Part shown: positions 7,835 through 13,305 of the stretch, in pieces
Numbering within the stretch: the first letter of the stretch is position 1
How the letters are laid out: every line of letters starts with the position of its first letter
Assembly: GCA_964485235.1 (NCBI GenBank)
Contig: CAZAIO010000071.1
Coordinates: forward strand, 1 to 13,305
Direction of reading: 5' to 3'
DNA length: 13,305 nt
Source: CAZAIO01 sp964485235
GTDB lineage: Bacteria > Chloroflexota > Dehalococcoidia > GIF9 > UBA5629
Program-made: the position numbers and the translations under genes
Notes under the pieces: generated by a model
What the model saw: the letters and a program-made list of their open reading frames with translations, nothing else
The model's database searches: none
What the model was told of the DNA's origin: nothing

Positions 7835-8937
7835 TATCTGTCTATTTCTCCAAGGCAGACGTCTATACTGCCGAAGGTCACAATAAGGTCGGCGACCTTC
7901 CAGCCTACTACCATATCACGCAGCGCAGTAAGGTTAATAAGAGCGGGAGCACGCACGTGAAACCGGTACGGTGCAATCGAGTTATCGCTTACCAGATAGA
8001 AACCAAGCTCGCCTTTCGGCGCGTCGATACGTCCGTATACCTCGCCTACCGGAGGTCTGAGCAGCCTGGGGACATCGGCGCAAACTTTGCCTTTGGGCAG
8101 GTCTTTTATTACCTGCTTGAGCATGCGCACGCTTTGTCTTGCTTCCTGGATTCGTATCCAGTACCTGTCGTAGTTATCTCCCGCAGTGCCAACCGGCACA
8201 TCGAACTCAAGTCTGTCGTAGATGGAGTACGGATCGTCTCTGCGTACGTCCCAGTCGACACCGCTTGCGCGAAGCACGGGGCCGCTTGCTGCTGCGTTGA
8301 TAGCCAGTTCTCTGGGGAGGATCCCTACACCCTTTGTACGCATGAGCAGGATTTCATTTTGGGCAAGGAGTTGGTCATATTCATCGAGGTAGCGGGGCAT
8401 ATCCTCTACCCACTTGGTGAAAGCGGGCAGGAATTCGTCCGGAATATCATGGCTCAGCCCGCCTATACGCATGTAGTTATAAGTAAGCCGCTGACCGCAG
8501 ACCATTTCAAATAAATCAAGCAGCTTCTCGCGCTCTCTCCACATGTAGAGCACGGGGGTCATTAATGCGCCGAGGTCGTTGAGCAAAAAACCGACCGCCA
8601 TGATATGGCTGGATATACGCATCGCCTCTGCCATCATGATTCTTAAATATTCTGCCCGTTCCGGAATTTTAATTCCGGCGAGCTTTTCTACCGCGAGCAC
8701 ATAGGCGAAATTATTGGTCATCGAGGCGACATAGTCGAACCTGTCGGTGAACGGGATGATCTGAGTGTATGTACGGCCTTCGGCGAGCTTTTCGATGCCG
8801 CGGTGCAGGTATCCGATCACCGGTTCAACATCGACAATGACCTCACCGTCAAGCGTCACTCTCATGCGGAAGACCCCGTGAGTGGACGGGTGTTGGGGTC
8901 CCATATTGAGTACGAACGGCTCTGTCTTGATTGCCAT
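7834..8937 (-). CDS. nuoD: NADH-quinone oxidoreductase subunit D
   Basis: The 49-kDa-type subunit (367 residues) that forms the quinone reduction site facing cluster N2. It is not fused to NuoC. The N-terminal motif NMGPQHPSTHG gives H16 and H20 of the quinone-site loop, and Y79 in NNFAYVLAVEKL is the conserved quinone-binding tyrosine; HRGIEK follows at 45-50. Both are retained, so quinone chemistry is expected. No CxxC metal-site pairs are present, which excludes a [NiFe] hydrogenase large subunit. The C-terminus (GSIDVCLGEIDR) has Cys at the place of the first C-terminal hydrogenase ligand. The ATG lies 1 nt after the nuoC stop, with GGAGG in the nuoC 3' end at a long 13-nt spacing. Confidence 0.97.
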   Translation of the reverse strand: MAIKTEPFVLNMGPQHPSTHGVFRMRVTLDGEVIVDVEPVIGYLHRGIEKLAEGRTYTQIIPFTDRFDYVASMTNNFAYVLAVEKLAGIKIPERAEYLRIMMAEAMRISSHIMAVGFLLNDLGALMTPVLYMWREREKLLDLFEMVCGQRLTYNYMRIGGLSHDIPDEFLPAFTKWVEDMPRYLDEYDQLLAQNEILLMRTKGVGILPRELAINAAASGPVLRASGVDWDVRRDDPYSIYDRLEFDVPVGTAGDNYDRYWIRIQEARQSVRMLKQVIKDLPKGKVCADVPRLLRPPVGEVYGRIDAPKGELGFYLVSDNSIAPYRFHVRAPALINLTALRDMVVGWKVADLIVTFGSIDVCLGEIDR

Positions 8938-8938
8938 A

Positions 8939-9379
8939 CTAGAGATAATCCCTCCTGAGCGGATGGCCTACGAAGTCATCCCATAAAAACAACCGTTTCA
9001 TATTGGGATGGCCCTTAAAAAATATACCGAACATGTCATAGGTCTCCCGTTCCTGGTAGTCCGCAGACCTCCAAAGATCGTACACGGAATCGAGGACCGG
9101 GTTTTCCCTTTCGAAGCACTGTGTCTTTAAGACAAGGCTGTGGTTATGGGTGAGCGAGTTCATATGATATACCACTTCGAAATAGTTCACGTAATCGACG
9201 GCTGTAAGATTGGTAAGGTAATTGAAATCAAGGCCGGGTGTATTCTTTAAATACTCCGCTACCCTGTGCAGATATTCGCCGGATACAATGACTGCTGTTT
9301 TATCGGAGCCTGCTACGGACCCGGGAAACGCCGCCTCAAGTTTTCCGGCAACTTCTTCGCCATTCAATGCCACAGTCAA
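8939..9379 (-). CDS. nuoC: NADH-quinone oxidoreductase subunit C
   Basis: The 30-kDa-type structural subunit of the connecting part of complex I, sitting beside NuoD and NuoI. It has 146 residues; the family signature ERETYDMFGIFFKGHPN lies at 110-126 and the protein stops soon after, at GHPLRRDYL, so it is a compact form without a C-terminal tail. The start is taken as TTG at 9379, with GGAGG (9391-9395) 11 nt upstream; no ATG or GTG gives a better fit near it, though GTG is the third codon. It is separated from nuoB by 50 nt, the widest spacing inside the operon. The family call is firm; the start is less so. Confidence 0.93.
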   Translation of the reverse strand: MTVALNGEEVAGKLEAAFPGSVAGSDKTAVIVSGEYLHRVAEYLKNTPGLDFNYLTNLTAVDYVNYFEVVYHMNSLTHNHSLVLKTQCFERENPVLDSVYDLWRSADYQERETYDMFGIFFKGHPNMKRLFLWDDFVGHPLRRDYL

Positions 9380-9429
9380 TTTTTCGGTATCCTCCGATTC
9401 AGTATATACAAACGGAATATACGTAATTT

Positions 9430-10017
9430 TTATTGTTTGTACGTGGTCTTATATATCTTTTTATGTATTTCGGTTATCCCGTAGATCAGTCCTTCAGGCC
9501 TTGGCGGGCATCCCGGTACATAGACATCGACGGGAATGATACGGTTCACACCGGGAACAACGCTGTATGACTCGCGGAATGTTCCGCCGCTTATTGCGCA
9601 CGCTCCCATAGCGATTACCCATTTAGGTTCCGGCATCTGTTCATACACCAGCTTCACCGCAGGCGCCATTTTCCACGTTACCGTACCGGCAACAATCATA
9701 AGGTCGGCCTGACGGGGCGACCACCGGAATATATCCATGCCCCATCGGGCAATATCAAAGCGCGAGCATGCGGAGCCTATCATTTCGAAAGCGCAGCAGG
9801 CAAGGCCGAACATGAGCGGGAATATGGAACGGGATCGTGCCCAATCAAGGACATAGTCTATCGAAGTGGTAAGCACGCTGCGTCTAATCTCCTCATCGAG
9901 CCATTCCTCACCGCTGATAATAGGGTACTGTGCGGTATCTTTAAGCTGGTTTATTCTGGCAGCTTCCGCTATATCGATATCGTGAGAAGGGATAATTCCG
10001 GACTGCTCTATTTCCAT
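9430..10017 (-). CDS. nuoB: NADH-quinone oxidoreductase subunit B (cluster N2)
   Basis: This subunit (195 residues) holds the terminal [4Fe-4S] cluster N2, which reduces quinone at the NuoB/NuoD interface. The four ligands are visible: the tandem pair C74-C75 (GLACCAFEM), C140 (MGACAISGG) and C170 (VPGCPPRPEG). The conserved SPRQADLMIVAGTVTWKMAP segment lies at 100-119. About 45 acidic, polar residues precede the conserved core. The ATG has an excellent ribosome site (AAAGGAG, 7 nt upstream) and overlaps the 3' end of nuoA by 10 nt. The gene is followed by a 50-nt gap before nuoC. Identification is firm. Confidence 0.97.
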   Translation of the reverse strand: MEIEQSGIIPSHDIDIAEAARINQLKDTAQYPIISGEEWLDEEIRRSVLTTSIDYVLDWARSRSIFPLMFGLACCAFEMIGSACSRFDIARWGMDIFRWSPRQADLMIVAGTVTWKMAPAVKLVYEQMPEPKWVIAMGACAISGGTFRESYSVVPGVNRIIPVDVYVPGCPPRPEGLIYGITEIHKKIYKTTYKQ

Positions 10018-10379
10018 TCAAGAGCTCCTTTTAACCATGCATAGACATAACCGGTGATAAGAACGATAAAAAATACCAGTACGATAACCAGGCTGAATAC
10101 GCCCAGGTCTTTAAAATTCACAGCCCACGGATAGAGAAAGACAGTGAGCACATCGAGAGCAACGAACATGACAGCGAAGAAATAGTAACGGAAATTGAAC
10201 TGCACCCAGGTCTTTCCGATGGTCTGCATTCCGCATTCATAAGTGGATGTCTTGGTGGGGTTGCTCTTTCTGGGGACAATGCCCAGATATCCCAAAATGA
10301 ATGGGATAAGAAGCATGACTGCTGAAAAAAGGACAGCAGCAACCAGTAATATGCCAATAAAGCCATACTGAGCTAGCAT
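10008..10379 (-). CDS. nuoA: NADH-quinone oxidoreductase subunit A
   Basis: A three-helix membrane subunit (123 residues) at the joint between the peripheral and membrane arms. YECGM (47-51) is the conserved loop with the Cys known to become exposed in resting enzyme. The second helix reads ALDVLTVFLYPWA, where the family normally has FDVE: D76 is kept but the next acidic position is L78. The frame is open upstream to a TTG at 10490, but the ATG at 10379 is preferred because it gives the standard length, has GGAGGT at 10392-10397, and lies about 35 nt after a good extended -10 promoter. It is the first gene of the nuo operon. Confidence 0.95.
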   Translation of the reverse strand: MLAQYGFIGILLVAAVLFSAVMLLIPFILGYLGIVPRKSNPTKTSTYECGMQTIGKTWVQFNFRYYFFAVMFVALDVLTVFLYPWAVNFKDLGVFSLVIVLVFFIVLITGYVYAWLKGALEWK

Positions 10380-10391
10380 ATGTGTTGGTTG

Positions 10392-10397
10392 ACCTCC
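10392..10397 (-). promoter_or_regulatory. Ribosome binding site deciding nuoA start
   Basis: GGAGGT on the minus strand, 12 nt before the ATG at 10379. The spacing is a little long, but the alternative TTG at 10490 has no such site, so this supports the shorter NuoA. Confidence 0.6.
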
Positions 10398-10420
10398 AGG
10401 ACTCGCAAATACCGTCGCAA

Positions 10421-10450
10421 AGTATAGCACATTGTAATGGTGAAAAGCAA
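10421..10450 (-). promoter_or_regulatory. Candidate proximal nuo promoter (extended -10)
   Basis: On the minus strand TATACT (10426-10421) matches the sigma-70 -10 box at 5 of 6 bases and is preceded by TGC, an extended -10. A weak -35 (TTGCTT, 10450-10445) lies 18 nt upstream. Transcription would start near 10414, about 35 nt before the nuoA ATG. Confidence 0.5.
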
Positions 10451-10613
10451 TATGGTTAAACGGTACATAAGCATCGAATTTATCAGTCAATATGCTAAAG
10501 TATCAGAGATTACTATTCCGGCTTACCTGTTCCGCTAAACAAAAAGAAAAACTTTAAATAACTTTTTACCCGCCGTAAAAGGGAACCGGAATACCGCTGC
10601 TTTTGGCGACCTA

Positions 10614-10629
10614 CAGGCAATCAGGCGAT
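10614..10629. repeat. 8-bp imperfect tandem repeat
   Basis: CAGGCAAT is followed directly by CAGGCGAT, one base different. It lies between the two nuo promoter candidates. GGCAAT recurs at 10695-10700 and, inverted, at 10706-10711. It may be a regulator half-site or chance. Confidence 0.3.
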
Positions 10630-10670
10630 GTTTACTTTAGCCGGACCTGCCTTTCAGGATAACGCTATAT

Positions 10671-10699
10671 ATTTTAAGGAAAACTAATCGTCCGGGCAA
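10671..10699 (-). promoter_or_regulatory. Candidate distal nuo promoter
   Basis: On the minus strand TTGCCC (10699-10694, 4 of 6 matches to the -35 consensus) and TAAAAT (10676-10671, 5 of 6 to the -10 consensus) are spaced by exactly 17 nt. The start would be near 10664, giving a long leader before nuoA. The -35 overlaps the GGCAAT hairpin, which could serve as an operator. Confidence 0.4.
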
Positions 10700-10711
10700 T
10701 ACCGGATTGCC
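10695..10711 (-). repeat. GGCAAT/ATTGCC inverted repeat
   Basis: A perfect 6-bp inverted repeat, GGCAAT-accgg-ATTGCC, with a 5-nt loop, 61 nt beyond the fixB stop. It overlaps the distal promoter -35. It might also fold as an RNA hairpin for the fix transcript, but only a TTTT run follows, 13 nt later, so a terminator role is doubtful. Confidence 0.4.
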
Positions 10712-10728
10712 TATAAAGTACCCGCTAT

Positions 10729-10755
10729 GTGAAAAAAATTCAGACTTTTTTACTC
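10729..10755 (-). terminator. Possible fixB terminator (A/T stem)
   Basis: On the minus strand GAGTAAAAAA and TTTTTTTCAC can pair at 8 of 10 positions around a GTCTGAA loop, starting 16 nt after the fixB stop. The T-run forms the second arm of the stem. The lack of G-C pairs makes it weak. Confidence 0.25.
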
Positions 10756-10771
10756 AAATGGTGCAATTGTA

Positions 10772-11773
10772 TTACTGGTTCAGGATTTTCTTGCAATGTT
10801 CGATAAACGGTGGAACGAGGGCCTTGTAATCACCGACCAGGCCGAAGTCCGCTTCCTCGAATATATGAGCATCGGCGTCTCTGTTTATTGCGATAATTTT
10901 CTTGGAGCCGGAACATCCTGCCATGTGCTGCGGTGCACCTGAAATGCCGACCGCGATGTACAAAGCCGGAGTGATAATACGTCCGGTCTGGCCGATTTCC
11001 ATGCTCATCGGTTTCCATCCCTCGTCACAGGGGACGCGGGTGGCTCCTACAGCTCCTCCGAGAAGGTGTGCCAGCTCTTCCAGAACCTGGAATCCATCGG
11101 CACTGCCTATTCCACCTCCACCGGCTACGACGACCCTGGCATCCTCCAGTTTTATTCCTTCGATTTCCGCTTTTACCGTCTCATTGAGTTTGACCTTGAT
11201 CGAGGAGTCATCCACGGTAATATCGAGTTTGTGCACCTCTCCTTTTCGTTGCGGGTCAGGTTCGGCGGGCTGCACCGCCCGTTGCCTCAGGGTTGCCATA
11301 GTGGGCTTTTCTATTCCGGAAGCCCAGACGGCAATCGCGTTGCCGCCGTAGACCGGTTTTAAACAGGTGAACCGGTTGGTTGCAGGGTCCCCGTCCACGC
11401 CGATGCAATCGAGATTGAGCGAAGCGCCCATCCTCACTGCTACCCTGGTGATCGTGTCTCTTCCCATATCGTTGTGACCTGTCATGACAATAACGGGATT
11501 GAGCTGCCGGCATACTTCCGCGGTGAGAGCTACGTATAGATCGGGTGACGACTCGATATACGGACTGCTTTCGATGGTATACACGTGGTCTGCGCCGAGT
11601 GAAATAACGTCGTTCGTGCTTCCTTCCGTGCCTTTTCCGATAAGCAGTGCGCTGAGCGGTTGATTGAATTTATCGGCGAGCTTCCTTCCGGCAGTGAGGA
11701 GTTCTCTGGTCGTCAGACTGATATGCCCGTCCGTGATTTCATCGTAAATTAATACTCTATTATAATCCGACAT
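10772..11773 (-). CDS. fixB: Electron transfer flavoprotein alpha subunit (FixB/EtfA)
   Basis: The FAD-carrying large subunit (333 residues) of an electron-transfer flavoprotein that shuttles electrons to FixC. The C-terminal FAD domain runs from about residue 213: VVVAGGGGIGS (214-224), R246 in GATRVPCDEGW, QTGRIITPALYIAVGISGAPQH (262-283) with S278 and H283, AINRD (295-299) and EEADFGLVGD (306-315). These match the EtfA signature closely. The N-terminal domain (1-190) packs against FixA. An echo, IESSP-Y-IESSP, lies at 68-76 near the start of a helix but uses different codons. The ATG has AGAGGTG 7 nt upstream and lies 23 nt after fixA. Last gene of the fix block. Confidence 0.95.
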   Translation of the reverse strand: MSDYNRVLIYDEITDGHISLTTRELLTAGRKLADKFNQPLSALLIGKGTEGSTNDVISLGADHVYTIESSPYIESSPDLYVALTAEVCRQLNPVIVMTGHNDMGRDTITRVAVRMGASLNLDCIGVDGDPATNRFTCLKPVYGGNAIAVWASGIEKPTMATLRQRAVQPAEPDPQRKGEVHKLDITVDDSSIKVKLNETVKAEIEGIKLEDARVVVAGGGGIGSADGFQVLEELAHLLGGAVGATRVPCDEGWKPMSMEIGQTGRIITPALYIAVGISGAPQHMAGCSGSKKIIAINRDADAHIFEEADFGLVGDYKALVPPFIEHCKKILNQ

Positions 11774-11796
11774 GTGATATCACCTCTTTCGTTAGT

Positions 11797-12597
11797 TTAA
11801 ATAATTCCGGCGCTTCTCAGCGTCTGGACCAGCTTGCCCGCCGCCTCGTCAGGAGTTTCCCCTGTTATAATCTGGCATTTGCGGCTCTGGTCCGGGCGAT
11901 AGAGGTCTACCAGTTCTTTGCGTGCTGCGCCGCTTCCGACCATCGACCCGTCGGTCTCCAGGTACAGGCTATCCCATACAGGTATCTGTTTTTTGGCTGC
12001 GGATATGATACCCCAGCCCGAAGGCAGGCGGGGTGCTCCCGCTTCATTGCTTACCGTGATAACCGAAGGCACAGGAGAGGTCATGGTCTGATATCCGTCA
12101 AGTATGGCACGCTGTACTTTCAGCATTCCGTCCGCTATTTCGATTTCTTTGGCGAGATTGACGAGAGGGATACCGAGGTTTTCTGCGATTATGGGGCCGA
12201 TAGTCCCTTCATCCCAGTCGGCTGCCTGTCTGCCGCAGAGGATGAGGTCGTATTCCCCGATCTTCTGGATCGCCCTGGTGATGATATACGCTGTGGAAAA
12301 GTTATCCGAACCGGCAAAGGTTGCGTCGTTTAAGATAGCTCCCTCGTCCGCACCCATTGCAAATGCATGTTTTACTATGCTGCCGGAAGCCTCGTTACCG
12401 ACAGTGAGCACGGTGATCTTCCCGCCATTCTTTTCTTTCAGCTTGATTGCAAGCTCAACCGCCTGGGCATCATACGGATTGATGACCGGCGGAATGCCTT
12501 CGGGGGGCATAACACGTTTTGCCCCCGAATCGATCTTGAACTTGGATGGAGGGATCTGGGGGTCTATTATTTGTTTTATGCAGACAATAATGTTCAA
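11797..12597 (-). CDS. fixA: Electron transfer flavoprotein beta subunit (FixA/EtfB)
   Basis: The small ETF subunit (266 residues), which binds AMP in simple ETFs and a second FAD in bifurcating ones. Visible marks are the strand MNIIVCIKQ at the N-terminus, INPYDAQAVELAIKLKE (39-55), the nucleotide loop LCGRQAADWDEGTIGP (120-135), and the EtfB signature VQRAILDG...SPVPSVITV (161-182). The loop differs from the DGDTAQVG form of well-known bifurcating EtfBs and from the human DDDCNQTG form. The start is TTG: the strong AAGGAG site (12603-12608) is 5 nt upstream and the resulting N-terminus is the family one. It begins 12 nt after fixX. Position beside fixC and fixX supports the Fix rather than the general EtfB name. 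Confidence 0.94.
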   Translation of the reverse strand: MNIIVCIKQIIDPQIPPSKFKIDSGAKRVMPPEGIPPVINPYDAQAVELAIKLKEKNGGKITVLTVGNEASGSIVKHAFAMGADEGAILNDATFAGSDNFSTAYIITRAIQKIGEYDLILCGRQAADWDEGTIGPIIAENLGIPLVNLAKEIEIADGMLKVQRAILDGYQTMTSPVPSVITVSNEAGAPRLPSGWGIISAAKKQIPVWDSLYLETDGSMVGSGAARKELVDLYRPDQSRKCQIITGETPDEAAGKLVQTLRSAGII

Positions 12598-12602
12598 GGT
12601 AG

Positions 12603-12608
12603 CTCCTT
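12603..12608 (-). promoter_or_regulatory. Ribosome binding site deciding the fixA TTG start
   Basis: AAGGAG on the minus strand, 5 nt before TTG at 12597. A near-ideal site with ideal spacing, so the TTG start is well supported although it is a rare codon. Confidence 0.75.
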
Positions 12609-12609
12609 T

Positions 12610-12888
12610 CTAACCGTACTCGTAGCATATCCCGAAGCCTGCTCTCGGCAGGGTCCAGGTAATCGCACCGTGCGGACATGCTATCCTGCAACTGCCGCAC
12701 TCAAGACAACCTTCAAAGGAAAAGGTGACATGTCCCTCTTTCTGCTTGTAACATTCCGCAGGGCACGCAAACACACAATCATGGGTCTTGCATGTAGCGC
12801 TGCAGATGCTCTCGTCCAGCGTGATATGGACGTCTCTGTCTATATCGAACTTATTGACCGACAGCTTGTCTTCTACGTTCGTGCTCAT
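12610..12888 (-). CDS. fixX: Ferredoxin-like protein FixX
   Basis: A 92-residue iron-sulfur protein that works with FixC to pass electrons to quinone or ferredoxin. The C-terminal motif GCLECGSCRIACPHGAI gives C61, C64, C67 and C71, one [4Fe-4S] site. An upstream group, C29, C33, C38, C42 in the CSATCKTHDCVFACPAECY segment, could hold a second; C46 and C88 are additional. This matches FixX and the C-terminal cluster domain of ETF-quinone oxidoreductases. The frame is open back to 12972 but the true start is the ATG at 12888: it overlaps the fixC stop as ATGA, has AGGGG just upstream, and gives the usual FixX size. Confidence 0.93.
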   Translation of the reverse strand: MSTNVEDKLSVNKFDIDRDVHITLDESICSATCKTHDCVFACPAECYKQKEGHVTFSFEGCLECGSCRIACPHGAITWTLPRAGFGICYEYG

Positions 12889-13305
12889 ATCGCCCCTTTC
12901 GCTTTCCAAAGATCGCCGAGCAGTCGAGTCATTGAGATTTTCCCTTTCGCTGCATCCTGGAACAGGCCCCATACCTTCTTTCTCGGTTTACCATCATTGG
13001 TGAAGAGCTTCTCTGCAAAATCGCATATCAATTCCGGATAAGTCGTGTATATTCGCTCGTTTTTCAGGAAAGCCGGTGCCTCTTTGAAAGTATTCAGGTC
13101 ATGAAGCACAAAGCTCTGCCGGAGCAGTTCCTGGTAGAGCGACAGTGTACCTGCCGAGAAGTCCTCTTTTTCCCTCGCTTTCAATACGGTATCAGCAGCG
13201 GCGATTCCGGAGGCTACCGCAAAGTTTGCCCCTTCAAGTACCAGTCCGGTACCGACCACGAATGCAGCGGCATCTCCGGCAACGAGCATTCCGTCAGTAT
13301 AAAGC
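12885..13305 (-). CDS. fixC: FixC flavoprotein, C-terminal part (cut by window edge)
   Basis: The last 139 codons of an FAD-dependent quinone oxidoreductase of the FixC/ETF-QO family; the start lies beyond the right edge. The visible part opens with LYTDGMLVAGDAAAFV, the second FAD-binding motif of this flavoprotein group, then a GLVLEGANFAVASGIAAADTVLKA helix that closes over the flavin. Further on are SFVLHDLNTFKEAPAFLKNERIYTTYPEL and LFTNDGKPRKK, typical of the family's C-terminal half. It ends without an iron-sulfur domain, which is supplied by FixX, encoded next with an ATGA overlap. FixC would accept electrons from FixAB at the membrane. The family call rests on the C-terminal half only. 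Confidence 0.88.
   Translation of the reverse strand, partial: LYTDGMLVAGDAAAFVVGTGLVLEGANFAVASGIAAADTVLKAREKEDFSAGTLSLYQELLRQSFVLHDLNTFKEAPAFLKNERIYTTYPELICDFAEKLFTNDGKPRKKVWGLFQDAAKGKISMTRLLGDLWKAKGAI

Larger units (their letters stand above)
10380..10771. other. fixB-nuoA intergenic control region
   Basis: This 392-nt stretch has no supportable gene and separates the fix block from the nuo block, both on the minus strand. It contains, from the fixB end onward, an A/T-rich terminator-like hairpin, a GGCAAT hairpin, a distal promoter candidate, a short tandem repeat, and a proximal promoter with extended -10 next to the nuoA ribosome site. If the distal promoter is used, the nuo mRNA would have a leader of about 285 nt, long enough for a regulatory RNA structure. 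I do not recognise a known riboswitch in it. Confidence 0.7.

Noticed and set aside
7774..8514. 246-codon plus-strand open frame opposite nuoD/nuoH
   Set aside because: Antisense to conserved genes, with no family features and no promoter or ribosome site noticed.
7834..8937. NuoD as a group 4 [NiFe] hydrogenase large subunit
   Set aside because: No CxxC ligand pairs at either end, quinone-site His and Tyr are present, and no hydrogenase maturation genes are nearby.
10380..10490. N-terminal extension of NuoA to a TTG at 10490 (37 additional residues)
   Set aside because: The extension has no family match, lacks a ribosome site, overlaps the best promoter candidate, and the ATG at 10379 with GGAGGT gives the normal 123-residue protein.
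11540..11572. IESSP-Y-IESSP repeat in FixB as a recent duplication
   Set aside because: The two copies use different codons for most residues, so a recent DNA duplication is unlikely; probably chance.
12889..12972. Longer FixX starting at 12972
   Set aside because: The added residues lie inside the fixC coding region in another frame. The ATGA overlap and AGGGG site point to 12888.
12367..13041. 224-codon plus-strand open frame opposite fixA, fixX and fixC
   Set aside because: It spans three real genes on the other strand, including their junctions; no domain seen.

Overview
The window is almost entirely two convergent-function gene blocks, all read from the minus strand. In transcription order (right to left) these are fixC (partial, cut by the right edge), fixX, fixA, fixB, a 392-nt gap, then nuoA-B-C-D-H-I-J-K, a small unnamed gene, and nuoL-M-N. 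The last 290 nt on the left are AT-rich and hold no gene I can support. There are no tRNA or rRNA genes, insertion sequences, CRISPR arrays or phage genes.

The nuo block encodes an 11-subunit complex I: the membrane arm (A, H, J, K, L, M, N) plus the quinone-reducing and connecting part (B, C, D, I). The NADH-oxidising NuoE, NuoF and NuoG are absent from the A-to-N order, where they would normally lie between D and H. The proton-channel lysines and glutamates of L, M and N, the cluster N2 cysteines of B, both ferredoxin motifs of I and the quinone-site His/Tyr of D are all present, so this looks like a working quinone-reducing proton pump whose electron donor is not the usual NADH module. One exception stands out: NuoA has Leu where the family has a near-universal Glu.

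Upstream, FixABCX is an electron-transfer flavoprotein (FixA/FixB) with its membrane quinone oxidoreductase (FixC) and ferredoxin-like partner (FixX). Characterised FixABCX complexes can split NADH electrons between quinone and ferredoxin. If this one does so, its reduced ferredoxin could feed the NuoEFG-less complex I next door. That link is inference.

Genes within each block are tightly packed, with TAATG and ATGA junctions and overlaps of 8 to 14 nt, so each is probably one transcript. The gap between the blocks carries candidate promoters, hairpins and a possible terminator, suggesting nuo can be transcribed independently of fix. Start codons are mixed: ATG, GTG (nuoI, nuoJ, probably nuoM) and TTG (nuoC, fixA).

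Organism: a bacterium with near-balanced base composition. The A-B-C-D-H-I-J-K-L-M-N order without E, F and G, together with ETF genes, fits an anaerobic Chloroflexota lineage such as Dehalococcoidia. This is a moderate-to-low confidence inference from gene content, and other anaerobic phyla with 11-subunit complex I remain possible.
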